The notes beneath the pieces are model-generated. The model had not been told where the DNA came from. It was given only the letters and a program-made list of their open reading frames with translations, and did not search any database. A stretch of 64,000 bases of DNA from Siderastrea siderea. Taxonomy: Eukaryota; Cnidaria; Anthozoa; Scleractinia; Rhizangiidae. How positions within the stretch are numbered: position 1 is the first letter of the stretch; every line of letters starts with the position of its first letter. A program made the position numbers and the translations under genes. This document shows, piece after piece, positions 1 through 12,259 of the stretch. The stretch is taken from NCBI GenBank assembly GCA_964030785.1, contig OZ034979.1:37809984-37873983 (forward strand), given 5' to 3'.

Positions 1-1
1 C

Positions 2-163
2 GAACGTTTTGCAAGAAAGGTTGCTGTTGAGCTGTTCGACCGTTTACAATACACTGACCCAGTTGGCGGTGTTCATTGGACGTCATCAACAGGACCAAAA
101 TACGTCGAACGGCAAGAGAATCACTCGGAAATGGCCTCTGGACCTGTCCTCTACAGCCAATGA
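2..163 (+). other. Possible terminal exon fragment, unidentified
   Basis: An open frame runs from the window edge for 53 codons to a TGA at 161-163 (it includes the stretch VAVELFDRLQYTDPVGGVHW). The composition looks protein-like and a GT donor-like GGTAAGA follows the stop, but an open frame of this length is not rare by chance. No family was recognised. It could be the 3' end of a gene lying left of the window, or repeat-derived. Confidence 0.2.
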
Positions 164-622
164 GGTAAGAGCATTTCGAACTGTTTTTCTCTGTGACGTT
201 TTCGATCTCATATGGGTCGAAACACATTAAAATATGTGCGTGACTCGCGAATGGAATGTTGCCAAGAAGGGTCAAATTACCTGCATTTTAACGAACTTGG
301 AAAAGCTCTCGCGTCGCTCTCAATCATTTGCCCAAAGAAATTTTTGCAGCAATCCTGAGAACATCTTTTCTTAATTCAACAGCCAGAAGCTGAATAGATT
401 TGAAGGTTTAGCACATGGTGAAAAAATAATTTAATTCACGAAGTACTTTTCCTGATGAGAAATGTATACTTTCAAAATTAAATTATTTCAAACACAAAGA
501 ACAACGCAGTTTCTACCAAAATCATTTTTGAAGCTCTTAAGAGATCGCAAAAGTAAAATTGAGTGTTTAAAAAGACGACGGAGGGATTTGTTTTTGCACG
601 CGAACGCCTCAAATTGATGTCA

Positions 623-3395
623 GAGGGTGTCAATGGGGTATACCTCTTGTCAGTAAACAGTTTAAAAAAATCCCTTTTAGTCGGTAAACAGTAAAAAGAA
701 TCCCTTTAGTCAGTAAACAGCAAAGCGGGGAAAAAAGTCAGTTAATAATTAACGTTTACTAACCTTTTTCTCACAATGTAGTCAACAGCGATGTTGATCA
801 CAAACTTTCATTTTCTTAGTGGTAGGAAAAAAATTCCAGAATCGATAAAACGGTCTTAAATAAAAAAAAATTAAATAAAAATAAAAAAACAGCATGGAAA
901 ATACTTCACTGACGAACAGATGAGTTTCTGACGAGTGAACAAAAATCACATGCGCGCATTTTTCTATGGCTTACACTCTATTGTTGAAGACAGCAGCAAG
1001 GAGAATCGACAGAATCAAACAGGAGTTACGAAACAGAATCAAACAGGATTATGAAATATTCTTTCTTCGCAAATTCACTTGATATCTTTCTTTTAGTGTT
1101 CTACAAGCTGATGTGTCTGAGAAAGGTAGTAAGTTTTAATGTAGGGCAGTTCTGACCCAAGAACGTCGAAATCTCCATGACATAGCCCCTTTAAGGTCCT
1201 TTAATTGACACCAAGAAAGCCCTCCACGTGCAGCCTGAAGTTATTGAAGCTCTCAATTAAATAATATTCTTGAGCGAAAACGTTTGATAACTTCGGCATT
1301 ACACAGCACAAATGGATGCCATGCCACGTTTGCCAAGGTCGAAAGTCAGGAGCAGGAGGGAGTGATGAACTCGCCGCTCGGCTGGTTCGAGGTGTCTGGC
1401 CATCGTGACGTCACGACGTGAAAAGCGCGCGAGTTTGCCGAGTCTTCAAAAATGGCGCTGGCAACTATGTTAGAGTTCGGGCTACAAACGTACTTTTTGT
1501 GCTATTAAGCTTTCAGCTAAGCTTGTTTTCTTTGGTAATGGAATTTTAGTCATCCCTTTTTTCGATATAGGTAAGTGGCTCTTTGTCTTAACGTTAAAAT
1601 CACACTTAAATAATATTTTAAGAGTCATGTTTACTCTCTGCGATCGAAGAATTATGCGGGAAAATTATTATTGTCCACGTCCCAAAAAGTGTGTTTATTT
1701 CAGTTAAATACCACAGGGAAACTTGAAACTTGGCTACGGACTAGCCTATAGTTTAACAAAAGTACCCAAGTTGAAACAAGTGGTATAGTATTTGCCAAAA
1801 AAATGATCAGTCCGTTTGTTTAGCTGAGTATAATAGAGGGCGAACCTAGAAGGGTATGTTTAGCACTTAAAAGTTAACTTTTCTTACAGTATTTGCTTCC
1901 ATCTTCTGTATAAGGAAAGAATAGTGATATTTAATTGCTAGGGAAAGAGTAATAGAACTTAGTAAATTTTTGCCACCTCATTTAACCCGTGTAAACTACA
2001 CTTTTGCAGAACAACATAAAAATCTGAATCAGCTCGCAAATTATGCGGGCGCCTGAGGAAACAAGTCTTCGCTGATCTGGTTCTGTACTTTTTTATGAAA
2101 ACTAATAGATATTTTTGAGTACCATTTGGATCAGTGATTCAGTGATTTATTCTCAATACCTCCAGTTTCCTCTAGATTCAGTTGCTGTCCAGGTTGCATA
2201 GTGTTTTAGAAAGAGTTTGACCGTCTACTTGATCCACAACTGACGATGACCGTTTCGCAAATAAATTGAATTGGTCCTGTCATTTGATTTTCAAAGCTTA
2301 ATTAATTTTAAAACAGTCAAACTGAGTACCATTCTAGTAAAGAGAGAGCCTTGTTAACCCTTAACATCAGTAACCTTAGAAAGTTGGCGTTTCAGATAAA
2401 CTGTGGTTTTTTATAATTATTCGATAAGAGATCAGCATAAATTTGGCCGGAAAGCCGGCGTGTCAGCTGTTTTGCCTCGCCTCCAGCAAATGTTGTCATC
2501 TTTGTCGTTTTTTACAAGATAGTTTAGCAAAGTAAGGAATTACTGTGGTCCATTATTAACTTCGAACCAAGCACATGAATTCACAGTAAACGTTTCTTTG
2601 TATTGGAGTATTCTTCTCCACATTTTAATGATGTTTAAAGCCACTGATCATTTTGATGAAATTGTTACGCAATTTTATTTTCCTAAAATTGGAAAGAGTT
2701 TATACATATAAAAGTTATGTTTTTGTCTCCAAGCGACACATCTTAGGGTTTGTGAGCTACAGCTTCTGAAATGTGATCTTGATCACGATTTCAATCGATC
2801 GACCAAAGCGTCCATGAAATCTTTTGAGTCTTATCGCCAATTGGTTATTTTGTTTTGAGGACCAATTTGCATTAAGAATACTTTTTATGTTATAGCATGC
2901 AGCATACCTTTCGTTCTTTTATTGTTTTGATCTGTTCTTTTTGAGAAACTGGACTGTAAACATTTGCGAGGAAGCCATTTGTTAACTTTCCTTTGAATTT
3001 CCGGGGCAGATTTATATGTGACGTCACGATGGCCAGACACCTCGGTTTTTCATTCGCCAATACCGGCGCTTGTGCCCAGGCCCAACGATTATATAAAGCC
3101 GCAGATATAGCGCAGGCTCAGGGCTTGTCACGAAAATCAATCACGCAGCAGACTAAAAACGACATCTTAACAGGGTCGAAAATCGACTCAAAAATGATTT
3201 AAACGAAGTAATGGCATACTCAATTTTTTTATTTGCACAGAAAAACGTTCAAAATTTGTCTTTTATGTACCGCATACGCTAAGAAAACGGCTAATTCCTT
3301 TTATACGATAGTCAGCTCGTATTTTGTTATTTATACGGTTACGATAACAAAAATCCATTGTTATACGCTAGTCAGTTAACCCCATTGACACCCTC
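623..3395. mobile_element. 2.77-kb non-autonomous inverted-repeat element
   Basis: A 16-bp perfect terminal inverted repeat, GAGGGTGTCAATGGGG at 623-638 and its complement at 3380-3395, is flanked by a 6-bp direct duplication ATGTCA (617-622 and 3396-3401). Short sub-terminal repeats of the GTCAGTAAACAG type follow the left end, and related GTCAG-containing motifs precede the right end. No transposase frame is visible, so it is non-autonomous. Superfamily is not assignable from the ends alone. A nested 26-bp inverted repeat (1389-1414 and 3018-3043) lies inside. Confidence 0.7.
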
Positions 3396-3401
3396 ATGTC
3401 A

Positions 3402-4268
3402 TAATTTACTGCTTCAAATGGCGATTTTCACGGAAGTTCGTTATTTGCATTTTTCTTTGAAATAAAAGGATATTTTGCCAAAAAAAGTATCCAGTGATTT
3501 TAGTTATACCCTAACCTATCTAACATTAAAATATGAAAGAAATTGAATTTTCCACCCTTGCCGCGGAATTTTGATTTTGTCTGATTTTTACAGACAGGCG
3601 CTCTTAACCGTTTCGGGCGGCATAGTCGCACGCTAAAAAATGGCGAAATTCAGGACCAAAAAAAGCAGTCTGGTATATGGCTTTCGCAGGTGAGACTACA
3701 CTTGTTGGAATAAGCAACTTTCCTCTACGATTTGATGAAAAAAAATTTTTGGGTAAATGAAATGGTAAATTTTGGGAGCGCTTTATCTACACCCTATTTT
3801 CCAAGAGAAGACGACCTTTTGACCTTGACAGGCAGGGAAGTAATGACCAGCGTTTTCAAATAACGCGCTAATTCCATTTTTAAAGAAAAGTTTCACAATG
3901 TTTGGTACTTACTAATTAATTGAACCTCAAATAAAGTTATCAGCCGAAAGCAGGACAGGTTTTCGCTCGCAAATACGTTTTTTTTGGCCAAGGCAAACTT
4001 TGGTTGTTAGTGATTAACATCGGTAAATCTGCATAACTTTGAAACATTTGTCTTTCACAACAAACTCGCTTTTCTGCCTTCAGTTTCTTTCCAAAACAAT
4101 GGTGAAGAAAACCAATAGAGTGTGACCCAACTATTTATAAAGGAAATCTTACCTTAATGACTCTTTTCTGATGAAGAAACGTCGAGATTTCTTCTGGCCG
4201 CCCGTGACAACCGTCGAACATTTTTGGGTGGTCGCGAAAACGTTGGTGTTACGCAATATACACTGGTC
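3402..4268. other. No recognisable feature
   Basis: AT-rich sequence between two transposable elements. I see no coding exon, RNA gene or clear repeat in it. Confidence 0.4.
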
Positions 4269-4271
4269 TTA

Positions 4272-4816
4272 GGCGCCGATTACATGAGGCGGGCTGGCCC
4301 GGTTAGCCGGGCTGGCTCGGTTTGCCTGGATCTCGGCACGTCTGTGAAACATATTAAAAATCAACTTTGCGATTACATGGAAAAATCTCAGCCCGGCTAG
4401 CTGGGATCCCGGCATCACGATGCAGGGATCTCGGCTAGCTGGGCTGAAAATTTACCATGTAATCGTGATTGCCGTGCCAGCCCGGCTAGCTGGGCTAACA
4501 CTTTCTCATCATTAAATTTCGCTTCAGAGCAAAATAGCTCACCAGAAGATCGATATTTCTCTTTCTATATAACACATAAAGGGTTATCAGACCATAAAGC
4601 CACGTAAAACTGAAAATGATACACCAAAATAATGGATTAGCGAAAGTAAAAACACTCGATTCATGCTCTTTGATGTAGCCATCTTTTCACACGACAACTT
4701 CTAAATTTAGCCGCAGGCGGGCTGGCTCGCCTCATGTGATACCGGGCTGAGCAGTCATCTCGGTACACCGAGCCAGCCCTGCTAACCGAGCCAGCCCGGC
4801 TCATGTAATCGGCCCC
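4272..4816. mobile_element. Harbinger-like MITE
   Basis: The ends are inverted repeats: GGCGCCGATTACATGAG at the left against GGGGCCGATTACATGAG read inward from the right, continuing into GC-rich GGGCTGGC-type repeats on both sides. TTA stands outside each end (4269-4271 and 4817-4819), matching the 3-bp TWA duplication usual for PIF/Harbinger elements. The interior has several copies of CCCGGCTAGCTGGG-type palindromes and no coding capacity. Confidence 0.6.
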
Positions 4817-4819
4817 TTA

Positions 4820-5472
4820 AATTACAAACCAGAGAGGTTCCATCCTGGCTTTAACCGTGTTATTTTGGAGCCACACATACGATCCTCAATTTAAAAGAGT
4901 GGACAGTTCACAGAAAGACAAGGCAGCAGAAAAGGCTCAGATACTATTGAAAGTTCTCAACAACTTGCAGTGTATAGAGCCGGACAGGGGAGGGGATGAG
5001 GGGAAGGGCATATAAAAGCGACGGGATTGGTTATCGGACATGTTAAAAGGACCTCATAAGATAAAATGCCTGGATTTTTAAAAAAATCTTTTACATTGCT
5101 ATCCTGCGGCAGAGTCTGTCCGATGTTTTTTCCTTCTTTTGTCTCCTGGAATGCTGTCTGGCTACCATCTCTGGGCATGACTTGTTTTTTGTTTGTTTGT
5201 TTGTTTTGTTTGGTTTTTTTTTGTTGCTGTTGTTTACTCCAATAAGTGCCTTTTTTCTAAATAGAAGTGCCTGTGATAAATTTAATGCTGATGGTTTTAT
5301 TTTTAATACGGGCCCCCCTTTACCCTAAAAACATTTCTTGATAAACAAACGTAGATATTTCGGTCCACCTTAAGCCATTTTTTGAAAACCTCCCTTTTTA
5401 GTGTTGCGAACACTAGGTAATGAAAAGCTGTCTGGCGAGTGTGCTTCAATGGCTTCCACGATACTGCTGAAG

Positions 5473-5515
<43 letters not shown>

Positions 5516-6990
5516 GGTTGCTATATAAATAGTCAGCCAAGAACACTGGCGTATGGTTTGAAAGTGCCCTTTCTATGAACAAGCAAGTGAACTAACTGTA
5601 CAAAACAGCTTTCTATCATCTACGTAATCTAGTTACTACCACAAAGTTCCTGTCAGACAAAAACTGCGGTATACTAATACACACCTTTGCAACCTCTCGG
5701 GCCGATTACTGTAATCCTCTACTATCTGGCTGCAAATTGGACCTAAATATCTAACGGACACCGGCTTCACTTGGACAGCTGCAGTTTTTCTTGCAGGATC
5801 TCCAGCGGATTCCAAACCTTTCCCGGTGTCGTGGGCATATTGCTAAACCCAAAAGAACTTCATTGACCTCAAAGATGCATTGAAAAATTAGAAGGAAAAA
5901 AAAAAGAAACAGTTCCGAGCATCGTCGAATCTGTGCCAAGGTACATTGAGTTTTCCTGTCATCATTTAGGTCAAAAGGAATATATCCCGTGGAAGTATTC
6001 ATCCACCCTAGCTGCCAATTACGTCTCATTGTAACAGGCGGGTATCTTGGCAGAATTTTTAATTTGGGCAGTGCAGAACTTCGTTTACCCCTCACTTATC
6101 TATGGATGGACGCCAAGATGGAGAGAGGGGTGTTGCGCCCCAGGTGATAACAAATGTGGATACCAGGATTTTTTTCATTGTTTCGCTTCAGTAACGCCGG
6201 CAAGATTTTCGTGCAACGTGTCGCGCAACAAGGATGCGTTACAAGTTGAGAGTGTTCTAACCTATACACGCACCAAATCTTTATTTTTCGAAAAGTAGAA
6301 GCAACTAACTTTCTGCAACCTGAACACGCGACGCGGAGGTGATAATAAGCGCAACATCGTTGCGCGAATAATTGCACAAATGTTTTCCGTATTATTTGGC
6401 CTTTAGAGAAGTTTTTACAACTCCTGGTGGCGGCATGTACAGTTGTATCCAAGCTAAAGACCGAGTGCAAAACATTACACATTTCTTCGTGCATCATACG
6501 AACGCTCGGGGCGTGTGCAGCTCGCGCGGGAAAATCCACCCTTGCAGCACTTCGCGCCAAGCGAGTTAACCTTTTTGGAAGATTCGTGCCTCCGCGAGTT
6601 TTCCTTTTTTTGTCCTTTCTTTTTTTTGATTTTGAGGCAGAGAAAGAGAGCAAAGTATTTTGCAGTCTAGAACAATAAGTACCCAAATTTTTCAACAGTA
6701 CAGTTACCTGCTCTTGACAGCAAAAGCTTTGCTTTTGAATCTAGTGAGGCATTCTCCAATTTTATTATATGGCTAGAGCCTTGTAAATATATAACGCGCG
6801 CTGTGATTGGCCAATACTCGGGGCCAAATTTTCCCGTAATGCCCACGGGCATTATGAGCGATGTTAATGCCTGGCTAGTGAAGTGAAAATATAGAAAATG
6901 TAAAAGTACGTTTGATTCAAATAGGTGGGATAATTTGAAGCTAAATGAAAAGACACAGTTTCTTTGAAATTTACTTTTTCTTGTGCGATA
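4820..6990. other. Repeat-rich stretch without identified gene
   Basis: Contains GTTT repeats near 5185-5225, a (TA)n microsatellite at about 5480-5512, and overlapping open frames on both strands at 6047-6695. The longest (199 codons, minus strand) shows no recognised domain and is overlapped by open frames on the other strand, so I do not call it a gene. Confidence 0.4.
5480..5512. repeat. (TA)n microsatellite
   Basis: An uninterrupted alternating TA run of about 33 bases. Confidence 0.9.
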
Positions 6991-7425
6991 TCCCCGGGGT
7001 GTACTTCCCGAAGATTTGGGTGGGGGTGTGCGGCGCGTTTCTCGAAACCCTTACCCTATTTCAGACCAAGATAATTATGTGATTTTTCCTACCGTATTTC
7101 AGACCTGACTTCAATTTTGACACCCCATTTCAGACCAGACCCTAACCCTATTCCGTTTGCGTAAACAGTTCAGAAGGGCTTCAAATTCCCAACGTTAATC
7201 AAACCTCAGATCTTTGGAGAAGAAAATTAATAAAAAGATAGCTTCTTGTAAGAACTTTACCAGATCCCATATCAGAGTGCACAAACCTCGCGCAATTTCG
7301 GACCAAAATGGTCAAAATCTATGCCCTATTTCAGACCAAAAAGGCTCAAAAACCATACCCTTTGGCCCCGCGCACATACCTATATAGCTTATGTAAGGGA
7401 GTACCCCCCTCCCCGGTGCGATATA
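6990..7425. mobile_element. Short inverted-repeat element with CCCTATTTCAGACC repeats
   Basis: The left end reads CCCCGGGGTGTACTTCCC and the right end GGGAGTACCCCCCTCCCCGG, an imperfect inverted pair. Between them the phrase (C/G)TATTTCAGACC recurs several times (near 7055, 7095, 7325). A diverged relative in the opposite orientation lies at about 59915-60290, sharing the TATATAGGTATGTGC segment. Non-coding. Confidence 0.5.
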
Positions 7426-7563
7426 AATTTCGTGTGTGGAATAAAACTGCTGAGTTTTGTGTGCTTTCCGGTAAACTGTTTCATTCCAGTCCCAATCCGC
7501 CACGGCTCACTTTTCAAGTAATAAAGTGTTAGGCACAGCCATACAATAAACTTCTTATTAACT

Positions 7564-7619
7564 CTGGGAGAATATTGCCCTCAGTCTTTCTTGTACGACT
7601 TCGGGCAATATTCTCCCAG
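7564..7619. repeat. Perfect 17-bp inverted repeat (hairpin)
   Basis: CTGGGAGAATATTGCCC at 7564-7580 is exactly complementary to 7603-7619, separated by 22 bases. It probably marks the end of a foldback-type element. Confidence 0.75.
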
Positions 7620-7894
7620 TACGGCCCTCGCGCTCAGTTAAAGGGACAATCGTTCTTCTGAACAACTGCGGCACGAAAGGCAGCTTCTTAATTTGTTCCT
7701 TTTAAAGCTCCAGGTTTTCCGCTAATTGCAGGAGATTAAGAGGGTCCCGAACAGCTTTCAGTCGATCCATAAAGCACCACGACTCGATCGATAGGAATTC
7801 AAATTTCTCAGTTGTTGTCAGAATTGTCATGCCCAGAGCCCCACGGACGAGAACGGAGCAGGCGCAATAGGACCTTAACGAATTAGACATGCGC

Positions 7895-7927
7895 TACCGG
7901 ATGTCGTGACTTTCACGACATCCGGTA
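7895..7927. repeat. Perfect 15-bp stem, 3-nt loop palindrome
   Basis: TACCGGATGTCGTGA at 7895-7909 is exactly complementary to 7913-7927 with the loop CTT. Such near-perfect palindromes are typical tips or ends of inverted-repeat transposons. Confidence 0.8.
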
Positions 7928-8006
7928 ATGGCTGATACCAGAGATACCAGAGCCCTACGATCCCACCGCTGACAGAACAGATCGTAGGCTCTGGGAACGA
8001 GAATGT

Positions 8007-9078
8007 CTGCCAGCCGCCTCGACTTTCCCTGTTGAGCATGCGCTAAATTCAAATGTAACCGAGCCTTGTCGGCTTCGCTTCAATTAACATGTTTACCGAA
8101 TGACAGCCGCGTCGACAGCAAACTATTCTGACTTTGGTCGTAACACAAGAGAGTTGAGGAAAGCTTTAATGAAATTGTAAGGCTGACAATAATTCTGTTC
8201 GAATTTATGTCACAGGTTGAAAACTTATCAGCCTCGAAATATTTTTGCTGATCAAGAAACTGCGATTTGTCGACTGTCAACATGTTGTTACAGTCCAGTG
8301 ATTTCCAATTAGCGAGTCACGGAAGTCTCGCATAGAAATCTTGGTCTTCGAGATATTTATTTTATTTTGTCCCTCTTTTTGTCCCCGTCATTCAGAAGTA
8401 TTTTCGTGTTGAGTCTCTTTCATCCTCAACATTCTCGGCTTTCATTCAACAAAACGCATTTGTGTCGAGTTTGTTTCGTATTCAAACTTCTCGGCCGTCA
8501 TGCGGTAAATTATATTTTGTACTGAGACCGTTCCGTTTACCGGCCGCCAGTCGGCAAATAATTGTTTCTCTTGCCGTTTGCTTGTCTCGCCGTTGACCAA
8601 AATAAATGTCATTTCGCCATAAAAATAAACGTTGAAGTGCACATTCGTGTAGCCCTTCGCATTGTTTCCCGCTCAAACCAGAAGTAAAATTTTTTGGTCC
8701 GAAAGCAACCGCGACCCAGATTCTTTTGTTCCAGTTGGTAAATTGGCGATTTGCAATGGCCGGTTGGCAAACAGACAAAAGAATATTTACCACACAGAAA
8801 ATTAAGCAAGGCCTTCGACTGGTGTTGTGTGATATTGCTTATTCCATGAGTATTCACTCTTCCCAGTGCACTTTTCACGGCTTTATCAAAGACATCCTTC
8901 GAAAGAGAAACGTCTCCTGTTGTGAACTTCACGAGCGTGCCGAACGTACCGTGGGTGCGCATTTAGTCAGCAATTTCTAACAAAGCACATGCGCACTGAG
9001 CAAAAACTGGAAAAAACTGGTTTCAAACCGGACTGACTCATCCGTTTCGGTGGATGAGAAAGTCGAGGCGGCTGGCAG
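8007..9078. mobile_element. Inverted-repeat-bounded segment carrying a helicase fragment
   Basis: A perfect 21-bp inverted repeat (8007-8027, beginning CTGCCAGCCGCC, and 9058-9078) bounds about 1 kb. The interior on the minus strand encodes a RecQ-helicase-like segment. No transposase or target duplication was found. It may be a non-autonomous element that captured a gene fragment, or part of a larger, partly degraded element. Confidence 0.5.
8715..8962 (-). pseudogene. RecQ-like DNA helicase fragment
   Basis: The minus-strand frame starting at 8962 reads through a segment like the start of a RecQ-family helicase core: an upstream Q-containing helix (ITQHQSKALLNFLCGK, residues 44-59) followed by FVCLPTGHCKSPIYQL (62-77). 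That matches the RecQ order of a Q-motif-like region and Walker A (PTGxGKS). The Walker A Gly before Lys is Cys here (residues 66-72 PTGHCKS, about 8747-8767), which should impair nucleotide binding. The similarity stops soon after YQL and there are no downstream helicase motifs (DEAH box, motif VI). RecQ-like genes are common as repeats in coral genomes. I read this as a non-functional captured or decayed exon. Confidence 0.6.
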
Positions 9079-10000
9079 AGGTCCCTTCCTCTTCCCGACT
9101 TATCTGAGGACTATCTAGGAAGATCGAAGGGCCTCTGCTCGCAGGGTAGTTTCTGATGGGTGAGAACGTCAACTGTGCACTTATCGTTTCGCCACTAAAT
9201 GCTACATTGTATTATGTTTCACCCCATCGAAAATTTCCAGAAGCATTTGGCACCCAAGTTTTTAAACATCGACATCAAGAGGTCATTACAAAAGTTGGTG
9301 AGACAGTTACATGTAAGTTTATTTATGGACAAGCTGTAGTTTTGTAGAAAATCCTGTAGCGAGAAAAGAATCGCTGGCATTTAGCGACAATCTCTAACAC
9401 TTTGAATTCTTACGTGCTTAACCAAACAGCAAAATTTGGTCGCGCAATCTGCCCTAAGTTATATTCTTTGCGTGGAAATTGATCAAGTCAATATATTTTA
9501 AAATTAATGCACTGATTAATTCAACCGGAAATAAAACGTTATGCGTGAAAGCCGAAAAATGTTAACGTTATTACGCATACAGTTTGAATGGGCCAGTCAA
9601 AAAAAAAAATTTTTTGGCCGTTACTAGAGCTACAAGAGACGTAATTTAAAAAAGCCGCGTAGCTCTGGGGACGAGAATGGAGGACGACCAGTTAATTTTT
9701 AATTGCAAAACGATAGTGCACATGCAATGTATCCATTACTCTGAGCAATAACGTAGCGGTTGGTGTCGTTAATATTAATTACTTCTGCGAACTACTGCCC
9801 ATAGAACATGAAGAGATAGTCGCTTCGGTATATTTCTACTATTTTAGGGAGGTAAGTGGCTAAGGTTTCTTTTTAGGTTGTCCGGTTACCGACTCGGGAG
9901 CTTTCAAGAAATGAAATTGATATTTTTGTTTGATTTAGCACACTAATGAGCAAGTTTCGAAGGGGCGTCTCTCAAACCGCTTAAAATCTACCGGCTGCTA

Positions 10001-10531
10001 GAGTGAATTCTTATAACCCGTTCCTTATATGCTAATGAGGCGCATAATATTCTATTGACCGGTTTGGGTACGGCACGAGCGATTCATACGCCGAAGAAAA
10101 TAAACATTTTAAAAAAGATACGGAGTACAATTGCAGAAAAAATAATACCTGGTACACTAAGTTGTCATTTCAAAAAGGACGCTACAAACTCCACAAGGCA
10201 GCTCGCTTTACATCTACCTGTATCACACGACTTTCGACATTGTGAACATGCAACAGTGAACTAAATTTCAGTTCAACACTTCTCTCGCGTAACCCTCAAA
10301 TTAAAAGGCTGACTTTCTGACGCCTGTGAAAAAAAAAACACTCGTGCCGGTACTTTCTCACGCTGGTATGCAAACAGTGGAAGAAAAGAATAGCTCATTT
10401 TAAGGCTTGTTATTTTCAAATGTTCACAATTAGGAATTGGAGTTGTGCGTGCTCAGTTTTTTAATTGTTCTTCTTATTAGCATTCAGTGATTCTCATTAA
10501 CATATAAGAAACGGGTTATACGAATTCACTC
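10001..10531. mobile_element. TA-flanked MITE (Tc1/mariner-like)
   Basis: Long imperfect terminal inverted repeats of about 40 bp: GAGTGAATTCTTATAACCCG at the left and its near-complement ending at 10531 (about four mismatches). A TA dinucleotide lies outside each end (9999-10000 and 10532-10533). Length is 531 bp with no transposase frame. The TA duplication suggests a Tc1/mariner-type mobiliser. Confidence 0.65.
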
Positions 10532-11074
10532 TAATGTCTCAGGAATAGCAGGCTTGTTTTTACATTATAGTATTCTAGGGCGTCATCTCGATAATAAAGA
10601 TACGCTTTTTCAGTTTTCTTAATTCAGTTCCCTTTACATTTGTTGATCGCCAAATTAACCGACCACTTTGAATTTAAAAGCAAGGAAATGCTATCTCCAT
10701 CGTGTATTTGAAGAAACTTTATATATTTTGGATTTTGAGAAATCAAGTAATATGATTTTCTTGTCCTAAAGTGTGCCTTTTCTAATTAGTAGCTATCGCG
10801 CGCTTTTCGCAAGATGAGCGGAGTCTGTGGTTGAAGACTATCTTTAGTTCGCGCGCGAGAATTCTACAGTACTGCCCTACAGAATATTTTCTCGCGGGTT
10901 TGTCGCGTTCGTCGTGCTTGTCAAACAAACTGACATACATGCAGTGGAACCCCGATATAAACGAACCCCTAGCGAGAGTTTGTGAAAGGCGGCTTGCGCA
11001 GTGACTCCCGCAGAAAAACGTTTTTGTCCTAAAATTTCAAACAAAATAAACGTCATTATCTACTAAGACGTTAT

Positions 11075-11960
11075 TAGACCTTTGCTGCACTGGTGACGCG
11101 TCCACTGACAAGACCGGACCTTTGCTGCGAAACTTTGCAATTCATTTTGTGAAACTTTTGCGGTGGCGCGTCCTCCACTGACATGATCGGACGTTTGCTG
11201 CGAAACTTTGCAATTCATTTTGTGAATCTTTTGCGGTGAAGCATCCACTGACAAGACCGGACCTTTGCTGCGAAACTTTGCAATTTATTTTGTGAAACTT
11301 TTGCGGTGAAGCGTCTTCTGACAAGACCGGACCTTTGCTGCGAAACTTTGCGATTCATTTTGTGAAACTTTTGCGGTGACGCGTCCACTGACAAGACCGG
11401 ACCTTTGCTGCGAAACTTTGCAATTCATTTTGTGAAACTTTTGCGGTGAAGCACCCACCGACAAGACCGGACCTTTGCTGCGAAACTTTACGATTCATTT
11501 TGTGAAACTTTTGCGGTGAAGCGTCCACTGACAAGACCAGACCTTTGCTGCGAAACTTTGCGATTCATTTTGTGAAACTTTGGCGGTGACGCGTCCACTG
11601 ACAAGACCGGACCTTTGCTGCGAAACTTTGCAATTCATTTTGTGAAACTTTTGCGGTGAAGCATCCACTGACGAGACCGGACCTTGCTGCGAAACTTTGC
11701 AATTCATTTTGTGAAACGTTTGCGGTGAAGTGTCCACTGACAAGACGGGACCTTTGCTGCGAGACTTTGCAATTCATTTTGTGAAACTTTTGCAGTAAAG
11801 CATCCACTGACAAGACCGGACCTTTGCTGCGAAACTTTGCAATTCATTTTGTAAAACTTTTGCGGTGAAGCATCCACTGACAAGACCGGACCTTTGCTAC
11901 GAAACTTTGCAATTCATTTTGTGAAACTTTTGCGGTGAAGTGTCCTTTGACAAGACCGGT
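11075..11960. repeat. 70-bp satellite array, about 12.5 copies
   Basis: A unit of about 70 bp containing GACCGGACCTTTGCTGCGAA, then TTGCAATTCATTTTGTGAAA, then CTTTTGCGGTGAAGCGTCCA repeats head to tail about 12.5 times with a few percent divergence; one early unit is 72 bp. The unit length is not a multiple of three, so open frames in the array (for example KFHKMNCKVSQQ on the minus strand) come from the repeat and are not genes. A degenerate piece sits at about 12108-12136 and an inverted partial unit at 12214-12258. Confidence 0.9.
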
Positions 11961-12213
11961 GACGCAGACGCTACTCGCCTGCATGTACTTTCTTCTCATC
12001 ACGTTTTGACGTCATCTGTGCGTTATCAGAGTACACTCAGAGCCAAATTGAATCTATTTGTTAAGCCTTCACTTCTACTACGGTACTTAAATTGCAATTA
12101 ACGCCGTGAGACTTTGCAATGAAACTTTTGAGGTGATTGACTACGGAAACCTGACTTGACTAATATAAATTCAAAAATATATGAAATAATATATTCATAT
12201 TCATGAATAAATT

Positions 12214-12258
12214 TCGCAAAAGTTTCACAAAATGAATTGCAAAGTTTCGCAGCAAAGG
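12214..12258 (-). repeat. Inverted partial copy of the 70-bp satellite
   Basis: About 45 bases match the reverse complement of the satellite unit in the array just upstream (CGCAAAAGTTTCACAAAATG and onward). It lies inside AT-rich palindromic ATATGAATATATGAAATTCA-type sequence. Confidence 0.8.
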
Positions 12259-12259
12259 A

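Noticed and set aside
6096..6695. 199-codon minus-strand open frame
   Set aside because: No recognised domain, overlapping open frames on the opposite strand, and basic low-complexity stretches suggest a chance frame in repeat sequence.
11063..11813. Minus-strand frames with repeated FHKMNCKVSQQ peptides
   Set aside because: Produced by the 70-bp satellite; the unit length is not divisible by three, so no single frame is maintained.
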